Below, in pieces: positions 1 through 5,642 of a DNA stretch of 7,391 bases (the stretch's first letter is position 1; each line of letters begins with the position of its first letter). The DNA comes from an uncultured Eubacteriaceae bacterium (GTDB lineage Bacteria > Bacillota > Clostridia > Lachnospirales > CAG-274). Below the pieces are notes generated by a model. That model did no database searches. It had not been told where the DNA came from and worked only from the letters and a program-made list of their open reading frames with translations. Position numbers and translations under genes: made by a program. The DNA lies in NCBI GenBank assembly GCA_947565475.1, contig CANOGI010000105.1, positions 1 through 7,391 of the forward strand, written 5' to 3'.

Positions 1-342
1 GAGATAGACAGTATTTTAGATGAGAAAGATAAATATGTGTTTGTAGCTGTTGATGATAAAGACAAGGTTATTGGATACGCTTTTTGCGTTCTTAAACAAT
101 TTTTAAACGACAATGTTCTTACAGATATAAAAACACTTTATATAGATGATTTATGTGTTGATGAAGATGTCAGAGGAAAGCGTATTGGTCAGAAAATTTA
201 TGAAGAGGTTAAAGAATTCGCTAAATTAAACGGTTGTTATAATATTACTTTAAACGTATGGTGCTGTAATCCTTTGGCTATGGAATTTTATGAGAAACTC
301 GGTTTGAGACCTCAGAAAATAGGTATGGAAATGATTTTGTGA
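1..342 (+). CDS. GNAT-family N-acetyltransferase, 3' part only
   Basis: The reading frame is open from the first base (E-I-D-S-I-L-D-E...) and runs to a TGA at 340-342, so the gene starts upstream of the window; the in-frame GTG at 37 lies mid-protein and is unlikely to be the start. The visible 113 residues carry the GNAT fold: a strand with D-K-V-I-G-Y-A near bases 61-81, then 'Y-I-D-D-L-C-V-D-E-D-V' leading into the acetyl-CoA pyrophosphate-binding loop V-R-G-K-R-I-G (169-189), and the C-terminal 'N-P-L-A-M-E-F-Y-E-K-L-G' helix (about 271-303) typical of the family. GNAT enzymes move an acetyl group from acetyl-CoA to an amine. The substrate cannot be told from sequence. A 58-base gap separates it from the next gene, with no terminator visible between them, so co-transcription is possible. 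The family assignment is secure; the specific role is unknown. Confidence 0.88.
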   Translation, partial: EIDSILDEKDKYVFVAVDDKDKVIGYAFCVLKQFLNDNVLTDIKTLYIDDLCVDEDVRGKRIGQKIYEEVKEFAKLNGCYNITLNVWCCNPLAMEFYEKLGLRPQKIGMEMIL

Positions 343-400
343 AAATGATTTTTAGTGTTATTTGGTTTACGAGATAAGAATATGTGGAGGACGGTGATTT

Positions 401-922
401 TTGGTGAAAATAGCGATTATTGGATATGCCGGTTCGGGAAAATCATCTCTCGCTAGATATATAGGAAATAAATATAATATTCCCGTTTTATATTTAGATT
501 GTGTACATTGGCTTTCAGGGTGGATTGAACGAAAGCGGGAAGAAGAGATAAAAATAGTGGAAAGTTTTCTCAATGAGAATTCAGGCTGGGTTATTGATGG
601 AACTTATACAAGAGTTACTTTTGTGAGAAGATTAAAAGAAGCTGACAGAATTATATTTATGAATTTTAATCGTTTTTCGTGTTTATACCGAGCTTTTAAA
701 CGGTTTTTTCAATATAGGGGAAAGTCAAGAGAATCCATAACAGCGGGATGCGATGAAAAGATTGACTTTGAGTTTGTTAAATGGATACTTTATAAAGGAC
801 GAGGAAAAAAGCGAAAAGAAATTTACAGAGAAGTTTTAAAGGAATATGAAAGTAAAGTTATTGTGATTAATAATCAAAAAGAACTTAATTTATATAAAAA
901 TAACCAGTTATTTTGTGATTGA
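401..922 (+). CDS. P-loop NTPase, adenylate-kinase/topology-modulation (FlaR-like) family
   Basis: This 173-residue protein opens with a beta strand and a Walker A loop G-Y-A-G-S-G-K-S-S (residues 8-16). A conserved L-D-x-x-x-W follows at about 32-37, then 'G-W-V-I-D-G-T-Y' at 62-69 and an arginine-rich lid-like stretch (R91, R97, R101). This order is that of small nucleotide-kinase-like proteins annotated as 'DNA topology modulation protein' or FlaR; that name has little biochemical support, so a nucleoside or nucleotide kinase role is equally possible. Length is normal (about 165-180). The start is ambiguous by one codon: TTG 401 lies 10 bases after GGAGG (386-390), while GTG 404 lies 7 bases after GGTG (393-396) and gives the more usual M-K-I-A-I-I-G N-terminus. 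Stop is TGA at 920-922. It is probably an accessory gene, not functionally tied to the rimM operon. Family call good, function unknown. Confidence 0.85.
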   Translation: MVKIAIIGYAGSGKSSLARYIGNKYNIPVLYLDCVHWLSGWIERKREEEIKIVESFLNENSGWVIDGTYTRVTFVRRLKEADRIIFMNFNRFSCLYRAFKRFFQYRGKSRESITAGCDEKIDFEFVKWILYKGRGKKRKEIYREVLKEYESKVIVINNQKELNLYKNNQLFCD

Positions 923-944
923 GTTACATTGTTTAAAATGTAGC
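923..944 (+). other. Hairpin just after the P-loop NTPase stop codon
   Basis: GTTACATT (923-930) pairs with AATGTAGC (937-944) around a six-base loop, giving 8 pairs with one T-G wobble. It begins on the base after the stop codon, where a terminator would be expected, but no T-run follows, so it is at best a weak terminator or a transcript 3'-end stabiliser. Confidence 0.35.
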
Positions 945-963
945 AACTAATTGGACTTTTAGT

Positions 964-1031
964 GTGAGACAATAAAAGAATTCCTTGGCGGTTTTATTAA
1001 GGCTTGTATGTTCATTATTTTATTGTTTCGC
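964..1031 (+). promoter_or_regulatory. Long helix in the rimM 5' leader
   Basis: GTGAGACAATAAAA (964-977) is complementary to TTTTATTGTTTCGC (1018-1031): 14 continuous pairs, of which 3 are G-T wobbles and 9 (969-977 with 1018-1026) are an unbroken Watson-Crick run. The 40 bases inside contain a smaller stem, CCTT (983-986) with AAGG (999-1002). The element ends 24 bases before the rimM ribosome binding site and no T-run follows it. It may be a structured leader of the rimM-trmD operon or an inverted-repeat relic. Strength rests on complementarity only. I do not recognise a known leader class, and it is not the usual position of a ribosomal-protein leader because rpsP is not here. Confidence 0.4.
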
Positions 1032-1054
1032 TATAAACTTAATGCAATATGGTT

Positions 1055-1071
1055 GAGAGGTGCTTTTTTTG
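1055..1071 (+). promoter_or_regulatory. Ribosome binding site that places the rimM start at TTG 1069
   Basis: GAGAGGTG (1055-1062) is the best Shine-Dalgarno match upstream of rimM. The in-frame GTG at 1060 lies inside this site and so cannot be served by it, whereas TTG at 1069 sits 6 bases downstream and gives M-D-N-D-Y-F-V-I-G, a normal RimM N-terminus. Confidence 0.7.
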
Positions 1072-1575
1072 GATAATGATTATTTTGTTATTGGCAAGAT
1101 TGTGAATACTCAGGGTATAAAGGGAGATTTAAGAGTTATTCCCACAACCGATGATATTTCCAGATTTGATTCGCTTGATTTTGTATATATAGATAAAAGA
1201 GGAAATATAGATAAATATGATATTCAGAATGTACGCTATCATAAACAATTTGTTCTTCTTAAATTAAAGGGCGTGGATAATATGACTATAGCGGAAAGTT
1301 TTAAAAATTCTGAGATTAAGATTACAAAGGATATGGCTCTTCCTTTAGGGGAAGACGAGTATTATATTCGTGATTTATATTCTATGGATGTTGTTACAGA
1401 TTTGGGAGAGTCTCTTGGAAAAATTGAAGATATTATTTTTACCGGAGCGAACGATGTATATGTTGTAAGGAATGATATAAGCGAAATTTTAATACCGGCT
1501 ATCAAGCAGTGTATTTTGAAAGTTGATAAAGAAAATAAAAATATCACGGAGCGGCTTTTGGAAGGTTTGAGGTAA
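1069..1575 (+). CDS. rimM: Ribosome maturation factor RimM
   Basis: RimM binds ribosomal protein S19 and the 16S 3' domain and assists late 30S assembly in the cytoplasm. From TTG 1069 the protein has 168 residues, the usual size. The N-terminal RimM barrel (about 5-85) opens with F-V-I-G-K-I-V-N-T-Q-G-I-K-G-D-L, matching the family signature. The C-terminal PRC barrel (about 95-166) shows 'Y-Y-I-R-D-L' at 98-103, 'G-E-S-L-G-K-I' at 113-119, 'T-G-A-N-D-V-Y-V-V' at 125-133 and the terminal 'L-I-P-A-I' plus 'L-L-E-G-L' motifs. Its TAA stop shares one base with the trmD ATG (TAATG), so the two are translationally coupled. RimM-TrmD linkage is classical, but here the usual upstream partners rpsP and the KH-domain gene (khpA) are missing. 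The only intergenic leader of the operon lies just upstream (923-1059). Confidence 0.96.
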   Translation: MDNDYFVIGKIVNTQGIKGDLRVIPTTDDISRFDSLDFVYIDKRGNIDKYDIQNVRYHKQFVLLKLKGVDNMTIAESFKNSEIKITKDMALPLGEDEYYIRDLYSMDVVTDLGESLGKIEDIIFTGANDVYVVRNDISEILIPAIKQCILKVDKENKNITERLLEGLR

Positions 1576-2312
1576 TGAATTTTTATGTTTTGACTCTTTT
1601 TCCAGAGATGATTTCAGACGGTCTTAATCACAGCGTTATAAAAAAGGCTTTTGAGAAAAATATAATTAATGTAGAATCTATTGATATAAGAGATTTTGCA
1701 AACAATAAACACAATCAGGTTGACGATTATCCATATGGCGGTGGCGCGGGAATGGTTATTAAACCGCAGCCTGTTTTTGAGGCTTATGAAAGTGTTAGGG
1801 AAAAATTGAGGAAAGATTGTCGTGTTGTATATATGACACCTCAGGGAAAAACTTTTAATCAGAATATCGCTAAGGAATTTTCAGAAGAAGAGAATATTAT
1901 TATTTTATGTGGTCATTATGAGGGGATTGATGAGAGAGTTATTGATAAGATTGTCACGGATGAGATTTCTGTCGGGGATTTTATATTAACAGGCGGGGAA
2001 CTTGCCGCCATGCTTATTATTGATTCTGTGTCGAGGCTAATTCCAGGGGTTCTTAATAAAGAGGAGTCTTTTATGGACGAGACTTTTTCAAATGGTCTTT
2101 TGGAATATCCACAATATACGAGACCTGTTGAGTTTATGGGGGAAAAAGTGCCTGCGGTCCTTCTTTCGGGACATCATGGAAATGTTGATAAATGGCGCAG
2201 AGAGCAATCACTTAAGCGCACTTTTTTGAAGCGTCCAGAGCTTTTGGAAAGTTTACGGCTGTCTGAAAAGGATTTGGAATATTTGAGAACTTTGGGGTTT
2301 GGAGGAAAATAG
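1575..2312 (+). CDS. trmD: tRNA (guanine37-N1)-methyltransferase TrmD
   Basis: TrmD uses S-adenosylmethionine to make m1G37 next to the anticodon of tRNAs with G36, preventing +1 frameshifting; it is essential in most bacteria and works as a dimer with a trefoil-knot SAM site. The 245-residue protein is full length. Visible motifs are Y-P-Y-G-G-G-A-G-M (52-60), 'T-P-Q-G-K' (88-92), G-H-Y-E-G-I-D-E-R-V (113-122), E-I-S-V-G-D-F-I-L-T-G-G-E-L (130-143) forming the knot, catalytic R154 in 'S-R-L-I-P-G-V-L', 'G-L-L-E-Y-P-Q-Y-T-R-P' (174-184) and 'L-S-G-H-H-G-N-V-D-K-W-R' (197-208). In an ungapped alignment the catalytic Asp169 of the proteobacterial enzymes falls on Glu169 with Asp168 beside it, a variation I believe occurs in Clostridia. 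ATG 1575 overlaps the rimM stop. The TAG stop is followed after one base by the next gene's ATG. The usual downstream gene rplS is replaced by a TtcA homologue. Confidence 0.98.
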   Translation: MNFYVLTLFPEMISDGLNHSVIKKAFEKNIINVESIDIRDFANNKHNQVDDYPYGGGAGMVIKPQPVFEAYESVREKLRKDCRVVYMTPQGKTFNQNIAKEFSEEENIIILCGHYEGIDERVIDKIVTDEISVGDFILTGGELAAMLIIDSVSRLIPGVLNKEESFMDETFSNGLLEYPQYTRPVEFMGEKVPAVLLSGHHGNVDKWRREQSLKRTFLKRPELLESLRLSEKDLEYLRTLGFGGK

Positions 2313-2313
2313 T

Positions 2314-3030
2314 ATGAGGCTTCAGAAACTTTTAAGTTATGTGAGACGAGCGGTTGACGATTATAATATGATTAATGATGACGACAAAATCGTGGTTGGT
2401 ATTTCTGGAGGAAAAGACAGTCTCGCTCTTCTTGTAGCTCTTAAAGCCCTGCAAAGATTTTATCCAAAAAAATTTGAGATTGAGGCGGTTTCTGTTTCAC
2501 TTGGATTTGATGATATGGATTTTTCTGCTATTCAAAAACTATGTGATGATATTGACGTAAAATATACTTTAATAGAAACAGATATTGGAGAGATTATTTT
2601 TGACGCCAGAAAAGAGAAAAATCCATGCTCTCTCTGTTCGAAAATGAGAAAGGGAGCTCTAAATGACGCTGTTGAGAGTCTTGGCTGCAATAAAGTCGCG
2701 CTTGGACATAATCGTGACGATGTTATTGAGACTTTTTTTATGGCTATGTTTTATGAGGGAAGAATTTATACTTTTAGTCCCGTTACTTTTCTTGACAGAA
2801 AAAAAATATATTCAATAAGACCACTTATGTATGTTCCTGAAAAAGAGATTATCGGTTTCGCGAGGAAAGAGAAGCTGCCGATTGTCAAAAATAAATGTCC
2901 GGCGGATGGACAAACAAAAAGGGAAAATATTAAAAATTTTGTGCGAGAGCAAAGTCTTAATTACGACCATTTTGAGGAAAAAATTTTCGGGGCGATTAAA
3001 CGTTTTGGCGTTGGGAACTGGAAAGGGTGA
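2314..3030 (+). CDS. ttcA: TtcA-family tRNA 2-thiocytidine synthetase
   Basis: TtcA-type enzymes adenylate C32 of some tRNAs and replace its oxygen with sulfur, using a [4Fe-4S] cluster held by three cysteines. The 238-residue protein has the PP-loop ATP motif S-G-G-K-D-S (31-36), the cysteine pair C-S-L-C (C105, C108) followed by S-K-M-R-K-G as in E. coli TtcA, 'L-G-H-N-R-D-D' (130-136), and a third cysteine C195 in K-C-P-A-D-G-Q-T-K-R, so all three presumed cluster ligands are present. It is shorter than E. coli TtcA at the C-terminus, as is common in Bacillota. The start is ATG 2314: GGAGG at 2301-2305 lies 8 bases upstream, inside the end of trmD; the in-frame TTG at 2299 precedes that site and is not credible. 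Placement after trmD puts two anticodon-loop modifiers (positions 37 and 32) in one transcript. Exact substrate in this lineage is inferred from the family. Confidence 0.9.
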   Translation: MRLQKLLSYVRRAVDDYNMINDDDKIVVGISGGKDSLALLVALKALQRFYPKKFEIEAVSVSLGFDDMDFSAIQKLCDDIDVKYTLIETDIGEIIFDARKEKNPCSLCSKMRKGALNDAVESLGCNKVALGHNRDDVIETFFMAMFYEGRIYTFSPVTFLDRKKIYSIRPLMYVPEKEIIGFARKEKLPIVKNKCPADGQTKRENIKNFVREQSLNYDHFEEKIFGAIKRFGVGNWKG

Positions 3031-3036
3031 TTTTTT

Positions 3037-4092
3037 TTGGAATATAAAGATGAAATTGAAAAAAAATATACTCTTAAATTAAGAGAGCTAAAAAAAGAAC
3101 TCCCTGATTTTGTGGATGAGTTTTTTATGTCAATTGCCGAGATAACTTCTATAAGAACGAGAGTTGGATACGCTTATGATTTAAAGATATTTTTTAATTA
3201 TCTTATAGAAAACTGCGATGCTTTTAAAGATATATATATTAACCAGATAGATTGTTCTTATATGAATAAAATTAAAGCGGTTGATATTAACAGATTTCTT
3301 GAGTATCTTTCCTATTATGTGAAAACAAACGATGACGGCGAGCTTGTTGAGATTACGAACAGGGAGAGAGGAAAGTCAAGAAAACTGTCGGCGGTTAGGA
3401 GGCTTTTTAACTATTTATACAAGGTTGAGAAAATATCGTCTAATCCCGGTGAGCTTATTGAGACGCCTAAAATTCACGATAGAGAGATTATAAGGCTTGA
3501 ACCGAATGAGGTCGCTGTTTTGCTTGATGAGGTGGAAAAAGGCGATAATCTTACAAAACGTCAGAAAAAGTGGCATGAGCATACGAAAATAAGAGATTTG
3601 GCCATAGTTACTTTGTTGCTTGGCACAGGTATGCGTGTATCAGAATGTGTTGGAATAAATATTGAAGATGTTGATTTTGAGACAAACGGTGTTAAAATTC
3701 TGAGAAAGGGAGGAAAAGAAGCGGTTGTTTATTTCAGTGACGAAGTGGCGGACGCTTTAGACGCTTATTTTGACGAAAGAGAACAAATTGTGGCTCAGGA
3801 GGGACATGAGGACGCCCTTTTTCTTTCTTTACAGAAAAAAAGAATTACGGACAGAGCTATTCAAAAACTTGTTAAAAAATATTCCGAGTGTGTCATTAAT
3901 TTTAAAAAAATCTCTCCTCATAAGCTTAGAAGTACATATGGCACAAGCCTTTATATGGAATCGGGGGACATTTATCTTGTCGCTGATGTTTTAGGACACG
4001 TTAACGTGGATACCACGACAAAACATTATGCCCAGATGCAGGACTCAAAAAGAAGAAGTGCCGCTAAATACGTTAAATTGCGAGAGAAATAA
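3037..4092 (+). CDS. Tyrosine recombinase, XerC/XerS-like
   Basis: A site-specific recombinase of 351 residues. The N-terminal SAM-like core-binding domain (about 22-135) includes 'R-T-R-V-G-Y-A-Y-D-L' at 40-49 and 'K-L-S-A-V-R-R-L-F-N-Y-L' at 116-127; the catalytic domain covers about 150-345. The full catalytic set is present: R200 (G-T-G-M-R-V-S-E), K224 (L-R-K-G-G-K), H295 and R298 (S-P-H-K-L-R), H321 (V-L-G-H) and nucleophile Y331 (K-H-Y-A-Q). The protein looks active. It is longer than XerC/XerD (about 300) and close to streptococcal XerS (about 356), which works alone on a dif-like site. It starts at TTG 3037, 6 bases after the ttcA stop, with AAAGGGTGAT (3022-3031) as ribosome binding site. 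Tight packing into a housekeeping operon, with no transposase, excisionase or attachment site seen, argues for a chromosomal Xer role over a mobile integrase. I found no convincing dif site nearby. Confidence 0.9.
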   Translation: MEYKDEIEKKYTLKLRELKKELPDFVDEFFMSIAEITSIRTRVGYAYDLKIFFNYLIENCDAFKDIYINQIDCSYMNKIKAVDINRFLEYLSYYVKTNDDGELVEITNRERGKSRKLSAVRRLFNYLYKVEKISSNPGELIETPKIHDREIIRLEPNEVAVLLDEVEKGDNLTKRQKKWHEHTKIRDLAIVTLLLGTGMRVSECVGINIEDVDFETNGVKILRKGGKEAVVYFSDEVADALDAYFDEREQIVAQEGHEDALFLSLQKKRITDRAIQKLVKKYSECVINFKKISPHKLRSTYGTSLYMESGDIYLVADVLGHVNVDTTTKHYAQMQDSKRRSAAKYVKLREK

Positions 4093-4109
4093 TAATTTGG
4101 CATACCTAT

Positions 4110-4132
4110 ATTTAATTTTAAATAATTTTTTT
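4110..4132 (+). terminator. Weak AT-rich hairpin with T-run after the recombinase gene
   Basis: ATTTA (4110-4114) pairs with TAAAT (4119-4123), and seven Ts follow at 4126-4132, in the right place to end the rimM operon. The stem has no G-C pair, so it would be unstable and may not terminate efficiently. Confidence 0.25.
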
Positions 4133-4167
4133 ATTTTCTTTTTAATAGTTATCAAGATAGATATGTA

Positions 4168-4216
4168 TAAAAATTGAGTGTATTTAGTAGCCATGCGGTT
4201 ATACGCGAAATTTTTA
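4168..4216 (+). other. Two-part hairpin with tandem G-A mismatch
   Basis: TAAAAATT (4168-4175) pairs with AATTTTTA (4209-4216). Inside it GTGTAT (4178-4183) pairs with ATACGC (4201-4206) with one T-G wobble. The two helices are joined by GA (4176-4177) facing GA (4207-4208), the arrangement that forms sheared tandem G-A pairs in RNA. The same junction occurs in the hairpin at 6813-6847. If transcribed it would be a stable irregular hairpin; its role is unknown. Confidence 0.35.
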
Positions 4217-4225
4217 GCATTAACC

Positions 4226-4244
4226 ATTAAGAGAATTTCTTAAT
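4226..4244 (+). other. Perfect 7-bp inverted repeat
   Basis: ATTAAGA (4226-4232) and TCTTAAT (4238-4244) are exact reverse complements around GAATT. No T-run follows, so it is not a terminator. It lies 23 bases upstream of the proposed rsmB -35 element and could be an operator-like dyad or a small hairpin. Confidence 0.3.
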
Positions 4245-4266
4245 ATATCAGGTTTATTGAAATTTG

Positions 4267-4295
4267 TTTACTCATTATTTTATTGGTTTTATAAA
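4267..4295 (+). promoter_or_regulatory. Candidate sigma-A-type promoter for rsmB-rlmN
   Basis: TTTACT (4267-4272) and TATAAA (4290-4295) are separated by 17 bases, resembling TTGACA-17-TATAAT. The expected transcript start is near 4302, about 43 bases before the rsmB ATG. A second -10-like TATAAT lies at 4296-4301. AT-rich gaps yield such matches by chance, so this is tentative. Confidence 0.4.
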
Positions 4296-4344
4296 TATAA
4301 TTTTTGGGGAATTTATTTTTGTTTTGGAGATGAGATTATAATTT

Positions 4345-5637
4345 ATGAGAGACAGGGACGCGGCTATTTATTCACTTATGGATATATTTGAGCGAGACGG
4401 TTACAATAATATAGTTTTAAGGCGGGCTTTTAAGAAAAACGGGGATTTTACTTCCGTACAAAAGGCGTTTATAACGGAGCTTGTAAACGGGACTTTAAGA
4501 AATCTTATTCTTGTTGATTATATTATAAATATATTCTCAAAAACAAAAACCGATAAAATGAAACCTCTTATTTTAAACGCTTTAAGGGTATCGGTTTATC
4601 AAATTTTTTTTATGAGAAAAATTCCTATTTCAGCGGTGTGCAACGAGGCTGTTGAGATTGTCAAAAAAAGAGGTTTTAAAGGGTTGTCGGGATTTGTGAA
4701 CGGGGTTCTTAGAAATATCTCGAAAAATATTGATAATATTCAGTATCCTGATATTGAAAAAAATTTCATTAAATATGTTTCTGTAAGATATTCTTATCCT
4801 GAGCGTATTATAAAATATTGGCTTGAAAATTTAAGCCGTGACGAGATTTTAAAAATGTGTGAGAAGAGTCTGGAACCTCCTAAAATTACCGCAGCTGTAA
4901 ACACAGTTAAAACCGACAGGGAGAGGCTTTTGGAAATTCTAAGGGGAGACGGCGTGTCAGCTGAAAAGGTTGATGACTTTGACGGACTTATACAAATATC
5001 AAAAACAGATGATATTTCTCAGAATAAAGCGTATAAAAAAGGGCTATTTCATATTATGGATAAGAGTTCGTATATTGCCGTAAAGGAGCTTTCCCCAAAA
5101 GAAAACGATTGTGTAATTGACGTATGCGCCGCTCCGGGAGGAAAATCTTTTTTATGCGCATATTTAATGAACAATAAAGGCGAAATTAAATCAAGAGATA
5201 TTTATGAACATAAAATTAAACTTATTTCTGATGGCGTTAAAAGGCTTGGTGTTGATATTATTCATGGAGAGAGAAAAGACGCTTTAACAGTTTATGAGGA
5301 GGATTTTAAAACAGCGGATAAAGTTATTGTTGACGCTCCTTGCTCGGGTTTTGGTATTGTGAGAAAAAAACCTGATATAAAATATTCAAAATCTTTTGAG
5401 GATATTGAGCGTCTTTCATTAATTCAGAGAGATATACTTACGGTCGTTCAAAATTATGTAAAGATTGGCGGTATTTTAGTTTACAGCACTTGTACTATCT
5501 CATATAAAGAAAATGAGGAAAATGTTAAATGGTTTATAGAGAACTTTAATTATGAGCTTGTTCATCAAAAACAAATATTTCCGCATGATTTTGACAGCGA
5601 TGGTTTTTTCATAGCTAAATTTGTAAGGAAAGGTTAA
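4345..5637 (+). CDS. rsmB: 16S rRNA (cytosine967-C5)-methyltransferase RsmB
   Basis: RsmB makes m5C967 in 16S rRNA of the 30S subunit, using S-adenosylmethionine and two cysteines. The 430-residue protein is full length. An N-terminal NusB-like RNA-binding domain (about 1-130) includes 'F-I-T-E-L-V-N-G-T-L-R-N' at 42-53 and 'F-V-N-G-V-L-R-N-I' at 117-125. The Rossmann methyltransferase domain (about 235-430) has the SAM loop C-A-A-P-G-G-K-S (261-268), acidic D285 at the end of the next strand, D-A-P-C-S-G (330-335, C333 needed for release) and S-T-C-T (381-384, C383 the expected nucleophile). The C-terminal 'D-S-D-G-F-F-I-A' is also typical. The start ATG 4345 has GGAGATGAG (4326-4334) as a somewhat distant ribosome binding site. 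rlmN follows after 5 bases. The rsmB-rlmN-PP2C phosphatase order is conserved in Bacillota; the def-fmt pair that often precedes it is missing. Confidence 0.97.
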   Translation: MRDRDAAIYSLMDIFERDGYNNIVLRRAFKKNGDFTSVQKAFITELVNGTLRNLILVDYIINIFSKTKTDKMKPLILNALRVSVYQIFFMRKIPISAVCNEAVEIVKKRGFKGLSGFVNGVLRNISKNIDNIQYPDIEKNFIKYVSVRYSYPERIIKYWLENLSRDEILKMCEKSLEPPKITAAVNTVKTDRERLLEILRGDGVSAEKVDDFDGLIQISKTDDISQNKAYKKGLFHIMDKSSYIAVKELSPKENDCVIDVCAAPGGKSFLCAYLMNNKGEIKSRDIYEHKIKLISDGVKRLGVDIIHGERKDALTVYEEDFKTADKVIVDAPCSGFGIVRKKPDIKYSKSFEDIERLSLIQRDILTVVQNYVKIGGILVYSTCTISYKENEENVKWFIENFNYELVHQKQIFPHDFDSDGFFIAKFVRKG

Positions 5638-5642
5638 ATTTT

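Larger units (their letters stand above)
4093..4344 (+). other. 252-base noncoding gap between the recombinase gene and rsmB
   Basis: No coding frame is supported here. The stretch is very AT-rich and holds a weak AT-only hairpin followed by T7, two further inverted repeats, and a plausible promoter for rsmB (listed separately). The genes often found upstream of rsmB in Bacillota (def, fmt) are absent, so rsmB-rlmN probably has its own promoter in this gap. Confidence 0.7.

Noticed and set aside
37..342. GNAT gene as a complete short protein starting at GTG 37
   Set aside because: The frame stays open to base 1, there is no ribosome binding site before 37, and the N-terminal strands and helices of the GNAT fold would be missing.
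2831..3082. Second forward frame overlapping the end of ttcA and the recombinase start, and another at 3770-3994
   Set aside because: Both are out-of-frame with genes whose catalytic motifs continue through them; their translations are basic and low-complexity with no domain.
4264..4295. A dif recombination site near the Xer-type gene
   Set aside because: GTTTAC at 4266-4271 matches one arm of the Bacillota dif site, but the centre and the second arm do not match and the half-sites are not symmetric.
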